A DNA stretch of 64,000 bases from Roseiarcus sp963781895 (GCA_963781895.1 CAWAIM010000035.1:1-64000); one strand, 5' to 3'. Numbered from the stretch's first letter, positions 53,136-62,581 are shown. A program made the numbers and translations. Notes: generated by a model not told the origin, from the letters alone.

Positions 53136-54392
53136 CTACTTGCCGTCATACCAGATGCGATAGACGGCGCCGACGAGATCGTCGGAGACGAGCAGCGAAC
53201 CGTCCCAATACTGCTGGACGTCGACCGGGCGGCCGAGATAATGGCCGTTGTCGTTCCAACCTTCGGCGAACGGGATCGAGGGCCCCGCGACGTGGCCGTC
53301 ATCCTTCAGGAAGGTGACCATGAGGCGCGCGCCGACCGGCACGGTGCGATTCCACGAGCCGTGCTGGGTCGAGAAGATCGCGCCCTTGTACTTCGCCGGG
53401 AACATGTCGCCGGTGTAGAAGATCAGGCCGAGGTCCGCCGCGTGGGCGACTTGCTCGACTTCAGGAAACACGACATCGGCCGGAGGCGTTTCGTTCTTGT
53501 ATTCGTTGGTGCGCACATGTCCGCCGCCGTACCACGGGAAGCCGAATTCCTCTCCCATCTTGTCGATACGGTTCATCTCGCCGGGCGGGATGTCGTCGCC
53601 CATGCCGTCAACCTGATTGTCGTTGCTCCACAGCGACTTGTCCTTCGGATTGAAGTCCAAGCCTTCGGGGTTGCGCAGACCGGTCGCATAGATCTCGCGG
53701 TTCTTGCCGTCCTGGTCCATGCGGATGATGCCGCCCATGCCGACCTTCCGATAGAGCGCAGCCTTATCCTTCGGCGGCACGTTGTAGGGTTGGCCGAGCT
53801 GGATATAGAGCTTGTTGTCAGGCCCGACCCGGCACTCGCGAGCGGTATGATTGAAGCTTTCCTCGGCCGGCGGGATCAGCTTGCCCTCCGGCACGACGAC
53901 GCCAACCGCGACATCGGGGCTTTCATAGAAGAACTCGGCCGCCGGGTATTGCAGCACGCGGTTTTGCTCGACCACGTACAGAAATCCGTCCTTGGAGAAG
54001 CACGGGCCGTTGGGCAGCCTCTTCGCCAGGGTCGGCGCGAACTCCTTGACCTCCACCCCCTCGGAGAGACCGGCGCGGGAGCGATCGGTCACCGCCCAAA
54101 TCTTGGTCTTGCGCGTGCCGACGAAAGTGACGATGCCCTGCGGCCCGACGGCCATATGCCGCGCGTCCGGGACCAGGGCGTAAAGATCGATATGGAAACC
54201 CGGCGGCATTTTGATCTTGGTGAGAATCTCTTTGACCGCGTCTGCTTTGGGCCCGGTTTGCGGAACGGTCGGCCACTCGACCGGCGCCGTCATATGCATG
54301 CCTTCCAGCGTTTCCAAATTGTCCGCGCGCACGCCGCAAGTTCCGGCGATGAGCGCGGTTACCGCTACTGCGGAAGCAATGCAAAGTTTCAT
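53136..54392 (-). CDS. sorbosone dehydrogenase family protein (PQQ-type beta-propeller)
   Basis: A 418-residue periplasmic protein with a signal peptide (residues 1-23, ending in GVRA). It has the beta-propeller pattern of soluble glucose/L-sorbosone dehydrogenases: GFHIDLYALVPDARHMAVGP, YATGLRNPEGLDFNPKDKSL, WSNDNQVDGMGDDIPPGEMN and GRPVDVQQYWDGSLLVSDD. The aldose substrate is unknown. The cytochrome c encoded next could take electrons from PQQ. Such genes often occur with cytochromes in methylotrophs and other Hyphomicrobiales. Confidence 0.88.
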   Translation of the reverse strand: MKLCIASAVAVTALIAGTCGVRADNLETLEGMHMTAPVEWPTVPQTGPKADAVKEILTKIKMPPGFHIDLYALVPDARHMAVGPQGIVTFVGTRKTKIWAVTDRSRAGLSEGVEVKEFAPTLAKRLPNGPCFSKDGFLYVVEQNRVLQYPAAEFFYESPDVAVGVVVPEGKLIPPAEESFNHTARECRVGPDNKLYIQLGQPYNVPPKDKAALYRKVGMGGIIRMDQDGKNREIYATGLRNPEGLDFNPKDKSLWSNDNQVDGMGDDIPPGEMNRIDKMGEEFGFPWYGGGHVRTNEYKNETPPADVVFPEVEQVAHAADLGLIFYTGDMFPAKYKGAIFSTQHGSWNRTVPVGARLMVTFLKDDGHVAGPSIPFAEGWNDNGHYLGRPVDVQQYWDGSLLVSDDLVGAVYRIWYDGK

Positions 54393-54917
54393 CTGTCTCT
54401 CCCTGGTTCCTCGAATGACAATCGTTGTTTTTGCACACCGCGACGCGTGTGAGTTTGCCTAGAAGGCCGCCCTATTCGACCCCGATTTGTGCGCTGACAC
54501 ATTTTCAAAATGTCCCGCGCCTTTTCTTGATCGAAGTCTCGTTTATACACGCGGTTGATTGTTGAGTCTCCCCGTGATCGCGCCGCGGCCACGCCGCGTC
54601 GGCGTCCGGTGGGCGCCCTCTCCCACGCCCTTCCCTTGCTGATACCCCTCTAAGCCGAAGGTTTGCAGCCGAGATCAAAATACCTCAACCATTTTCGCGC
54701 CAAAGAGCTTTGGCGATCTTTTCCGCATCGTGGAAACGCGATCTCGATCGTTTGGCGGATCCGTATTGGGAGGCGCGCCGATATCGACGCGAAAGGTCTG
54801 CGATAAAACCCATCGGCGCGACAGAGGCGTAGATCCCCTGATCGTTGCGGAAGAATTCTTCGCTCCGAGTCGGCCTTCCTGATCAGGCCCGGCGGTTCGA
54901 GCCCAAGTGGCGGCGCG
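54393..54917. other. 525-base intergenic region with an AT-rich palindrome
   Basis: No gene is supported here. The most striking element is ACATTTTCAAAATGT at 54499-54513, a palindrome with one central base, 107 bases upstream of the sorbosone-dehydrogenase-like start. It may be an operator for that gene. The remaining sequence, including CATTTTCGCGCC near 54690, shows no further ordered structure. Confidence 0.4.
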
Positions 54918-55469
54918 TCAGTGCGCCGGCCCCTCAGGATTCGCCTTGTAAGCGTCGACGAAAGCGTTTCGATTGGGCATGACCACCCGCGGGAGCGAGC
55001 TCGCGTCGAGGGTCGAGTCTGCGGGAACGAGACCGTTCAGGAACAGAATATAGGCGCAAACCGCGTACACCTCGTCCGAAGACAATGACTGCGGCGCGGT
55101 GAACGGCATGGCGCGGTGGATGTAATCATAGAGAGTCGTTGCGTAGGGCCAATAGCTTCCGACGGTCTTCACCGGCTTTCTCGTCGCTATGGTCCCGACG
55201 CCGCCGGCCAACCGATCCATTGGCCCGCCCTGTCCGTGAGCGCCATGGCAAGAGGCGCATTTCTCGGCGTAGATCGCCTCGCCTTGATGCACGCTCCCGC
55301 GGCCCGGCGGCAGTCCTGCGCCGTCCGGCGCGACGTCGATGTTCCACCCCGCGATCTCGATTTGCGTCGCGGCGCGGCCAATGCCGTAATCCTCCCCGGC
55401 GCGGGCCACGCTCGCTGTCAGGACCAGAGCGGCCAGCGGGCCGGCGCAAGCGGCAAAGCTAGCCCGCAT
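54918..55469 (-). CDS. c-type cytochrome, SoxD/SorB-like partner of the sulfite dehydrogenase
   Basis: A 183-residue exported monoheme cytochrome: signal peptide (residues 1-24, ending in SVARA), then DYGIGRAATQIEIAGWNIDV, which matches SoxD N-termini, the heme motif CASCHGAHGQGG, and a Met-ligand region HRAMPFTAPQSLSSDEVYAV. The C-terminus ends VVMPNRNAFVDAYKANPE. Its start overlaps the end of the SoxC-like gene by 11 bases, so the two are co-translated. It would pass electrons from the molybdenum enzyme to the respiratory chain. Confidence 0.9.
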   Translation of the reverse strand: MRASFAACAGPLAALVLTASVARAGEDYGIGRAATQIEIAGWNIDVAPDGAGLPPGRGSVHQGEAIYAEKCASCHGAHGQGGPMDRLAGGVGTIATRKPVKTVGSYWPYATTLYDYIHRAMPFTAPQSLSSDEVYAVCAYILFLNGLVPADSTLDASSLPRVVMPNRNAFVDAYKANPEGPAH

Positions 55470-56829
55470 TGCTGACCGCGCCGTCTTCGGACACTCGCCA
55501 TCTCTGCATGGCGTTGTAATGATAATAGGACCGGGCGTCGCGCTGCTTGAGGAGTTGGTCGCGGCTCGGCTGGATATACCCTGTCTCATCGGTGACGCGG
55601 CTCGTCAGGACCGCTGGAGCGCCCTGCCAGCGCCAGGGCGCGCGGAAGCGCGTCAAGCACTTCGACAGCACCGGCTCCTGTAGCGCCGCCTCGGACCAGG
55701 TCGCGCCGCCATCCGTGCTGACCTCGACTTTCGCGACCTTGCCGGCGCCCGACCACGCGAGGCCCGATATCTCGTGAAAACCCGGCGCGGCGAGCCTCTG
55801 TCCGCCCGAGGGCGAGGTGATCACGGACTTGGCCTCCATGACGAAATTGAATTGCCGAACCGTCCCGTCAGGCATGATCCAGCTGTATTTTGAAGTCTCT
55901 TCGCGCGTCTGCCAAGGTTCGACCCCGAACTTCAAACGGCGCAGCCACTTGACGTTGGTGTTGCCTTCGAAGCCCGGAAGAAGCAGGCGAAGCGGATAGC
56001 CCTGCTCGGGCCGCAATTTCTCGCCGTTCTGCCCGTAGACCAGAAGCGCGTCATCGAACGCCTTGTCGATCGGTATGCTGCGAGTCATGGCCGCGGCGTC
56101 GCCGCCCTCCGCGAGCATCCAGCGCGCTTCGGGCTTCACGCCGACTTCGTCGAGCACCGTCTTGAGCGGAACCCCGGTCCACTCGCAGCAGCTCAGCAGC
56201 CCATGCGTGTCCTGGACCGTGAATTCGGCGACCGGCTTGCCCCAATTCTGGGTATTGCCGGAACACTCCAGGAAGTGGATCCGCGATACCGCGGGGAAAC
56301 GCATGATCTCGGCCGGGCTGAAGATCATCGGCTTGGCCACCAGGCCATGGATGAGCAGCCGATGCTCGTTTGGATCGATCGCCGGGACGCCCGCGTGATG
56401 GCGCTCGTAGTGCAAACCGTTTGGCGTGATGATGCCGTGCAGGTCCTGCAACGGAGTCAGACTGGCCGCCGCCGTGCGCGTCGGATAGGGCGAACCGCCC
56501 GTGCGATCGCGACGAATGACGTCGGCCTCGAATTTCGACGGCCGCCCGTAGGGCGGACTCATCACGTCGTCGCCCTGCATTGTCTGCCACTTCGGCGTCG
56601 GCAGCGGAGCATCGGCGGGCGGCGATGCGGCGTCCGCGACGGCCGGCAGCGGCGCCGTCGCCGCTCCGGCCGCAAGGCCCGTCGCCAGGCTCAACGCCTG
56701 TCGGCGGCTGACCGCCGCAAACTCGCCACTGCCGCCGGATTTCACCATTTCGCCCGTCGCTGGCTTCGGAGACGCGCAGACACGATGTATCCTATCCATC
56801 GAAGATTGAAATTGTCGAATCGAAAACAT
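55459..56829 (-). CDS. soxC: SoxC-like sulfite dehydrogenase, molybdenum cofactor subunit
   Basis: Sulfite-oxidase-family molybdoprotein of 456 residues. A twin-arginine-like signal is visible (SRRQALSLATGLAAGAA). RIHFLECSGNTQNWGKPVAE holds the molybdenum-ligating Cys; LLSCCEWTGVPLKTVLDEVG, LAEGGDAAAMTRSIPIDKAF and FGVEPWQTREETSKY are SoxC-typical. The C-terminal dimerisation domain follows. The start is uncertain: ATG 56829, 56799 and 56748 are all in frame before the signal. No other sox genes are present, so it may oxidise free sulfite rather than protein-bound sulfane sulfur. Confidence 0.9.
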   Translation of the reverse strand: MFSIRQFQSSMDRIHRVCASPKPATGEMVKSGGSGEFAAVSRRQALSLATGLAAGAATAPLPAVADAASPPADAPLPTPKWQTMQGDDVMSPPYGRPSKFEADVIRRDRTGGSPYPTRTAAASLTPLQDLHGIITPNGLHYERHHAGVPAIDPNEHRLLIHGLVAKPMIFSPAEIMRFPAVSRIHFLECSGNTQNWGKPVAEFTVQDTHGLLSCCEWTGVPLKTVLDEVGVKPEARWMLAEGGDAAAMTRSIPIDKAFDDALLVYGQNGEKLRPEQGYPLRLLLPGFEGNTNVKWLRRLKFGVEPWQTREETSKYSWIMPDGTVRQFNFVMEAKSVITSPSGGQRLAAPGFHEISGLAWSGAGKVAKVEVSTDGGATWSEAALQEPVLSKCLTRFRAPWRWQGAPAVLTSRVTDETGYIQPSRDQLLKQRDARSYYHYNAMQRWRVSEDGAVSNAG

Positions 56830-56858
56830 CGGCCGAACATGGTTCGCAGCCCGGCCGG

Positions 56859-57726
56859 TCAGCGAATCTTGCGCCAATCCGGCAGGACGCCGCCGAGCCG
56901 GAGGGTGATCTCGTCGGCCTTTCGCCGCACGAGGTCGCCTAGATCGGCGATGCGTTTGTCGGAGATGCGCACCGCCGGGCCGGATATCGATATCGCGGCC
57001 AGCGCCTCTGCGGCCTCGTCGAACACCAATCCGGCGACGCAACGAAGCCCAAACGCGTGCTCCTCATCGTCGATCGCAAATCCGCGCTCGCGCGTCAGGG
57101 CCAAATCGTCGCGAAGCGCCGACCTGCTGGTGATGGTCTTTTCGGTCAGCCGCCGCATGCCATGGCGAGGAAGCGCCCCGGCGACGTCGCCGTCGGGCAT
57201 CGCGCTCAGCAGCGCCTTGCCGACGCTGGAGCAATATAACGGGACGCGCGCGCCCGGCCGCGCCAGCACGCGCATCATCTGGCGGCATTCGACCTGCGAC
57301 AGGTAAACCGCCTCCTGTTCATCCTGGACGGCCAGATTGACGGTTTCCGTGCTCTCGTTCATCAGCGCGCGCATGTAGGGGCGCGCGATTCCGATCAGGT
57401 TGCGGGTCCTGAGAAAGGCGCTTCCCGCGACGAATGTCTGCAAGCCGACCGACCAAAGCCGTCGCTCGGCGTCAAAATGTACGTAGCGCTCTTGTTCTAA
57501 AGTGGTCAGCAGCCTGATGCGCGGTCGAGGGGGCGAGTCCGACGGATTCGGCGATTGTCGTCAGCGTCATCCCTTCATCGGCTCTCGCGAGCTGATTGAT
57601 GATCCCCAGGGCTCGAACCAGAGACTGGACCTGATCCGATCGCGCCGCCGCGCCAGCGGTCGAGGCGGCGTCTTTCGGCGCACTTGGCCGACCCGCCGCC
57701 CGACCGGCATTGCGCGGCGCCTTCAC
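56859..57726 (-). pseudogene. IclR-family transcriptional regulator, one frameshift near 57516
   Basis: The N-terminal part from GTG 57726 (with GGAGG five bases upstream) carries the winged helix VQSLVRALGIINQLARADEG and TTIAESVGLAPSTAH. After this the expected continuation RLLTTLEQERYVHFDAERRL lies in another frame, which continues through the effector domain (QTFVAGSAFLRTRNLIGIAR, YCSSVGKALLSAMP, RGFAIDDEEHAFGLRCVAGL) to 56859. Removing one base near 57514-57517 gives 289 codons, full family length. It lies between the SoxC-like pair and the liv operon, all leftward, and could regulate either. Confidence 0.85.
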
Positions 57727-57802
57727 ATCATCCTCCAATTCAAGACCATGAGAACACGCGCACGGAGCTATTCCGAACGTCCCTTCGAGGAAACGATTCG
57801 CG

Positions 57803-58525
57803 CTAATCGTCCATGTCCCACTTCTCGGCGCTGGCGCCGGCGAGTTCGCGCACGCGCCGCTCGTCGGCGCCGAATTCGCGCGCGTCGCCCTCGTAGACGA
57901 TCTTGCCGTCATCGAGCACGTAGGCGCGGTCGGCGATTTCGACCGCCGCGCGCACGTTCTGCTCGACCAGCAGCACCGACACGCCCTCGCGCCGCGCGGC
58001 GACGACGATCTTGAACACGTCCTCGACGATGAGCGGCGCCAGGCCCTGCGACGGTTCGTCGAGCATCAGGAGCTTCGGGTTGAGGACCAGGGAGCGCGAG
58101 ATCGACAGCATCTCCTGCTCGCCGCCCGAAAGTTGGCCGCCCTTGTTGGACTTGCGCTCGGCCAGGCGCGGGAAGGCTTCGTAGATGCGGCTGACGGTCC
58201 AGGGGCCCGGCCGCTCGACCGGGACCAGAAGGTTCTCCTCCACGGTCAGATTGGCGAAGATGCGCCGCCCCTCCGGCACATAGCCAACGCCCATCTCGGC
58301 GATCCGGTAGGGCGGAGAGCCCGTCACGTCGGCGCCGAAAAGGGTGACGCTGCCCTCACGCGGCCGGTTCAGGCCGATCAGACTGCGCAGCGTCGTGGTT
58401 TTCCCGGCGCCGTTGCGGCCGAGCAGCGTGACGATCTCGCCCTCGCGCACTTCGAGGCTCACCCCGTGCAGGATGTGGCTCTTGCCGTAGAAGGCATGGA
58501 TCCCGTCGGCTCGCAGCGCGATCAT
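57803..58525 (-). CDS. livF: branched-chain amino acid-type ABC transporter ATP-binding protein LivF
   Basis: A 240-residue ATPase with Walker A LLGRNGAGKTTTLRSLIG, signature LSGGEQEMLSISRSLV and Walker B LLMLDEPSQGLAPLI. GIHAFYGKSHILHGVSLEV is LivF-typical. The start overlaps the livG stop by ATGA. It is the last gene of the importer operon. The actual cargo depends on the binding protein and may be a branched-chain amino acid, an amide or an aromatic or hydroxy acid. Confidence 0.92.
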   Translation of the reverse strand: MIALRADGIHAFYGKSHILHGVSLEVREGEIVTLLGRNGAGKTTTLRSLIGLNRPREGSVTLFGADVTGSPPYRIAEMGVGYVPEGRRIFANLTVEENLLVPVERPGPWTVSRIYEAFPRLAERKSNKGGQLSGGEQEMLSISRSLVLNPKLLMLDEPSQGLAPLIVEDVFKIVVAARREGVSVLLVEQNVRAAVEIADRAYVLDDGKIVYEGDAREFGADERRVRELAGASAEKWDMDD

Positions 58526-59274
58526 GCGACCGCCTTGCCGAGGTAAGCGGCCTGGACCCTTTCGCTGTCCGCGATCTGTTGCGGCGTTCCCTCTTCGAGG
58601 ACCTTGCCCTCCGCCAGCACCATGATGCGGTCGGCGAGGTTGAAGACCACGCGCATGTCGTGTTCGATCAGCATGATCGTCAGCCCTTCCCGCCGATGCA
58701 AGCGCCGCACCAGCCGGGCGATGTCGTAGGTCTCCTGATCGCCCATTCCGGCGGTCGGCTCGTCGAGCATCAGGAGGCGCGGCCGCAGCGCCAGCGACAT
58801 CATGATCTCCGCGGCGCGCTGATCGCCGTGCGACAGCACGCCGACGCGAATTTCCTTCTTGGCCGCCAAGCCGCTCATGCCCAGGAGCTCGGAAACCCGC
58901 GCCTCGACGCTCGCGCGCGCGGCGCGACCGAGCCACGGCCTGAGGCGGTAGCCGGCCGCGATCTCGACCGCGACGCGGATGTTGTCGGCGACCGAAAGTT
59001 CGGGAAAGATCTCGGTGATCTGGAAGGTGCGGGCCATGCCGCGCCGCACCCTCTGGTCGGGGGCGAGCGCGGTGACGTCACGGCCCTCGAACAGGATCGA
59101 GCCCGCGGTCGGCGCGAACAGGCCGCTGACGAGATTGAAGAACGTCGTCTTGCCCGCTCCGTTCGGGCCGATGATCGCGCGCAGTTCGCCGGGCTCGATG
59201 GTCAGCGACACGTCGTCGATCGCGACCAGGCTGCCGAACCGCTTCGAAGCGCCATTGACCTGAAGCAGGGTCAT
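58522..59274 (-). CDS. livG: branched-chain amino acid-type ABC transporter ATP-binding protein LivG
   Basis: A 250-residue ATPase: Walker A IGPNGAGKTTFFNLVSG, the LivG-typical VRRGMARTFQITEIFPELSV, signature region VGVLSHGDQRAAEIMMSLAL (SHGDQ in place of SGGQ, usual in a subgroup) and Walker B LLMLDEPTAGMGDQE. It pairs with LivF. It overlaps both neighbours by four bases. Confidence 0.92.
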   Translation of the reverse strand: MTLLQVNGASKRFGSLVAIDDVSLTIEPGELRAIIGPNGAGKTTFFNLVSGLFAPTAGSILFEGRDVTALAPDQRVRRGMARTFQITEIFPELSVADNIRVAVEIAAGYRLRPWLGRAARASVEARVSELLGMSGLAAKKEIRVGVLSHGDQRAAEIMMSLALRPRLLMLDEPTAGMGDQETYDIARLVRRLHRREGLTIMLIEHDMRVVFNLADRIMVLAEGKVLEEGTPQQIADSERVQAAYLGKAVA

Positions 59275-60221
59275 GCGTTGGCGCCGCCGCGCAGCATGCC
59301 CAGAACCCCGCGCGGAAAGAACCGCACGACCAGCACGAACATGAGCCCGATCACCGACATCCAATTTTCCGTGCGGCTGGAGACGAAATCCTGCATCGCG
59401 ACGAAAATCGCCGCGCCGAGCAGCGGGCCCCAGAACGAGCGCATGCCCCCAAGGACGGCCATGATGACGAAATTGCCGGACAGGTCGAAACGCAGCGCGC
59501 GCGGATCGGTGAAATTGTTGAGCAGCGCGTAGAGCGCGCCCGCGACGCTGACGAACAGGCAGGAGATCACGAACGACAGCCAGACGTGAAACTCGATCGG
59601 CACGCCCAGAAACCGTGCGCGCCGTTCGTTCTCGCGAATCGCGATCAGCGAACGCCCGAACGGCGAATCGAGCAGCTTCGCCATCGCGGCGACGCAGACC
59701 GCGAAGACCGCGAGCGCGAAATAGTAGAACGCCTTGTCGTTGCCGAAGATGTCGAGCTTGGCGAAGCCGAAGTCGATCGGCAACCGGTGCCAGCCGGTCA
59801 GGCCGTCATCGCCGCCCGTGACCGAATTCCAGCGGAAGGCGAGGAAGTAGAACACCTGGCCGAAGGCGATCGTGACCATGGCGAAATAGACGCCGCGGCG
59901 CTTGACGATCAGCGCCCCGATGATCATCGCCGCCAAGGTCGCCACGACCATTCCGAGCGCGATCGCGGGGATCGTCCCGACGCCGAGATACTTGATCCCC
60001 ATCGCCGCGCCATAGGCGCCGAGTCCGAAGTAGGCCGCATGGCCGAAGGACAGGACGCCGGTGAAGCCGAGCAGGAAATTGAGCGACATCGCCGCCAGCC
60101 CCATGACGACGACGCGAGTGGCGAGCTCCGTGTAGCCGCCGATCGCGCCCATCCAGAACGGCATGAACAGCAGCAGGACGCAAACAACGACGTCGAGGCC
60201 GCGCGCGCGCACGACGTTCAA
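59271..60221 (-). CDS. livM: branched-chain amino acid-type ABC transporter permease LivM
   Basis: A 316-residue permease with about nine to ten membrane segments; TGVLSFGHAAYFGLGAYGAA is the family signature. I use TTG 60221 as start because it overlaps the livH stop (TTGA) and has GGGGAGG five bases upstream; no ATG or GTG is better placed. The C-terminal segment FVIMAVLGGMRSFWGPLLGA is conserved. It forms the channel with LivH. Confidence 0.9.
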   Translation of the reverse strand: MNVVRARGLDVVVCVLLLFMPFWMGAIGGYTELATRVVVMGLAAMSLNFLLGFTGVLSFGHAAYFGLGAYGAAMGIKYLGVGTIPAIALGMVVATLAAMIIGALIVKRRGVYFAMVTIAFGQVFYFLAFRWNSVTGGDDGLTGWHRLPIDFGFAKLDIFGNDKAFYYFALAVFAVCVAAMAKLLDSPFGRSLIAIRENERRARFLGVPIEFHVWLSFVISCLFVSVAGALYALLNNFTDPRALRFDLSGNFVIMAVLGGMRSFWGPLLGAAIFVAMQDFVSSRTENWMSVIGLMFVLVVRFFPRGVLGMLRGGANA

Positions 60222-61087
60222 TGCAGCCTCCCCTCTTCGCCGAGAAGACCGCGTGGTCGAACCAGCAGCACCAGCCCCATCATCACATAGATCACCGCCT
60301 CGGTGGCGGAGGGAAAGTAGACGGCCGCGAGGCCGGAGGCGACGCCGATCAGCAGGCCGCCGAGCAGGGTGCCGAGCAGGCTGCCGAGGCCGCCGACGAT
60401 GATCGCGACGAAACTCGGCATGATGAGCGAGGCGCCCATGGTCGGCGAAAGGCCGAGCAGGCCCGCGGCCAGCACGCCGGCCAGGCCGGCCATGTAGATG
60501 CCGATGCCGAAGTTGAGGCTGCGCAGCAGCCGCACGTTGACGCCGAGCGTCGAGACCGTGTCGAGATCGCGGGTGCCGGCGCGGATGCGAATGCCGAGCC
60601 GCGTATAGTTGAGCACCGCGAACAGACCGCCGACCGCCGCCGCGACGATGACGATCATGAACACGCGATAGCCGGTGACGAAGAAAAACTGGCTCGACAG
60701 CGACGTCATGAGCCAGGCGGGGACCCGAAACGGCACGCTCTGCGCGCCCCAAATGAAGCGCGTCACATCCTCGAAGATATAGGCGAGACCGAAGGTCAGC
60801 AGCAATCCGTAGAGCGGATCGCGGCCATAGAGCGGGCGGATCAACAGGCGCTCGACCACGAGACCGAGCGCCGCGGTCAGCAATGGCGCGACGATCAGCG
60901 CGCCGAAGAAACCGATGGAGGGGATGAGCGTATAGGCGAGATAGCCGCCCAGCGCCAGAAATCCGCCATGGGCGAAATTGATGACGCCGCTGAGGTTGAG
61001 GATCAACGACAGGCCGAGCGCCATCAGCGCATAGAACGCCCCGACGATCAGGCCGTTGAAGACATTGAACAGGACGACTTGAGTCAT
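60218..61087 (-). CDS. livH: branched-chain amino acid-type ABC transporter permease LivH
   Basis: A 289-residue permease with eight or so membrane segments. GAFYALMALGLSLILNLSGV and INFAHGGFLALGGYLAYTL form the signature, and FVAIIVGGLGSLLGTLLGGL is conserved near the C-terminus. It begins with ATG 61087, 70 bases after the binding-protein gene, and its stop overlaps the livM start. Confidence 0.93.
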   Translation of the reverse strand: MTQVVLFNVFNGLIVGAFYALMALGLSLILNLSGVINFAHGGFLALGGYLAYTLIPSIGFFGALIVAPLLTAALGLVVERLLIRPLYGRDPLYGLLLTFGLAYIFEDVTRFIWGAQSVPFRVPAWLMTSLSSQFFFVTGYRVFMIVIVAAAVGGLFAVLNYTRLGIRIRAGTRDLDTVSTLGVNVRLLRSLNFGIGIYMAGLAGVLAAGLLGLSPTMGASLIMPSFVAIIVGGLGSLLGTLLGGLLIGVASGLAAVYFPSATEAVIYVMMGLVLLVRPRGLLGEEGRLH

Positions 61088-61157
61088 GCGATGGGTTCGT
61101 CGCTCGCGTCGGTGGCGGCGGCGGGAGCAGGCGCGCTCCCGCCCGTTCGCATGGCGC

Positions 61158-62417
61158 TCAGGCCGGCCAGGTCATCTTGCAGCCGCTCTCCTCGACCGTG
61201 CCCGCGACGTCGGCGCCGTTGACCACCTTGGTGACCTTGAACAGATCGTCCGGCGCCGAGCCGCTGGCCTGCGCGTCGCCGACGAACAGCGTGGCGATGA
61301 GCTGGTTCTGGCCGGCGCGATAGAAGGCCGGGTTCGGCCCCAGAGCGATTTCGGGCGGCAGATGGAAGTCTTGCAAGGCCTTCGCCATCTCGACCGCCTT
61401 CAGCGAATTGGCTTTGGCCGCCGCCAACGCGCAGGTCCAGGTCGAGACATAGCCGAACCAGGTGCGCGCGGTCGGCACGCGGCCGGTGCGCTTTTTTGTC
61501 GCCGCGACGAACTCGGCGACATGGGGCACGCCCGGCTGGTTCCAGTACCATTCCAACACCCAGGTGCCGATGCGCGCCTCGGGCGGCAGGCCCTCGAGCG
61601 GCTCCAACTCCTGCTGCGCCCCCGCGAGGTGGACCTTGTTCTGCAGCCCGAACTGCACCGCCTGCTTCAAGGCGTTGAGCATGTCGTCGCCCTGGACGAG
61701 GAAGATGATGACGTCGGGATTGGCCGCCTGCGCGTTGATGAGATAGGAGGAGAAGTCGACGGTCCCGAGCGGCGTCAGGTCGCCGCCGACCCGCACGCCG
61801 CCGAGCGCGGCCGTCGCCTTGATCATGCCGGCCTCCAGCGTGTGGCCGAAGGCGTAGTCGGGAGTGATGTAGTAGAACTTCTTCCCGTATTCCTTGATGA
61901 GCGCGCTGGCGACCGCGTTGGCCTCCATCTGCGTGGTGTTGCAGACTCGAAAGACGTTCCAGTGGCAGGACGAGCCGGTGATCGCATCGGTATGGCCGCC
62001 AGGAACGATGTGCAGGATGCCTTTTTCATTCGAAACCTGGGCCATGGCGAGCGCCAGCGCCGAGTTCACGTTGCCGAGCAGAAAATCGACCTTGTCGCTT
62101 TCGATCAGCTTGCGCGCTTTTTGCACCGCCGCGCCGGCGTCGCCGCTGGTCGAGTCCTCGACGACCAGTTCGACCGGACGGCCCAGAATGCCGCCCTTGG
62201 CGTTGATCTCGTCGAGCGCCATCTGGCAGCCGGTCAGCTCGTTCTTGCCCGGGGCGGCGTAAGTTCCGGTCAGCGGATTGTCGAGGCCGATCTTGACGGC
62301 GTCCGCGGCGCGGGCCCGGATGACGAAGGGGCTGGCGATCTGAGCCGCGGCAAGCACGACGCCAGATTTCACGAGCCTGCGCCGATCAATGCCGGCGCGC
62401 CAATTGGATATGAGCAT
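61158..62417 (-). CDS. ABC transporter substrate-binding protein (LivK-like)
   Basis: A 419-residue periplasmic binding protein of the type I (leucine-binding) fold. The N-terminus has a twin-arginine-like signal (DRRRLVKSGVVLAAAQIASP) ending in IRARA-ADA. VKIGLDNPLTGTYAAPGKNE and LVEDSTSGDAGAAVQKARKL are typical. A loop with HIVPGGHTDAITGSSCHWNV probably lines the ligand site; it differs from true leucine-binding proteins, so the ligand may be another small carboxylate or amide. GGAGGAAAAT precedes ATG 62417. Confidence 0.9.
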   Translation of the reverse strand: MLISNWRAGIDRRRLVKSGVVLAAAQIASPFVIRARAADAVKIGLDNPLTGTYAAPGKNELTGCQMALDEINAKGGILGRPVELVVEDSTSGDAGAAVQKARKLIESDKVDFLLGNVNSALALAMAQVSNEKGILHIVPGGHTDAITGSSCHWNVFRVCNTTQMEANAVASALIKEYGKKFYYITPDYAFGHTLEAGMIKATAALGGVRVGGDLTPLGTVDFSSYLINAQAANPDVIIFLVQGDDMLNALKQAVQFGLQNKVHLAGAQQELEPLEGLPPEARIGTWVLEWYWNQPGVPHVAEFVAATKKRTGRVPTARTWFGYVSTWTCALAAAKANSLKAVEMAKALQDFHLPPEIALGPNPAFYRAGQNQLIATLFVGDAQASGSAPDDLFKVTKVVNGADVAGTVEESGCKMTWPA

Positions 62418-62581
62418 ATTTTCCTCCCTGCTCGCGACCAGTCGGCTTGGGCCAATGCGCGCGCGCTCTGGCCCTGTCGATCCGGCCGCTCGTTGATTGT
62501 AGGACACATTCGTCCAAGCGGGTCCATGCAGTCAAGCGCCGCCGCCGCGGGGCGGGCGGCAACCGCCGGTCGCGCTTCGTT

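Noticed and set aside
52872..54452. Rightward open frame (526 codons) opposite the sorbosone-dehydrogenase-like gene
   Set aside because: Antisense shadow; composition reflects the third-position GC of the real gene.
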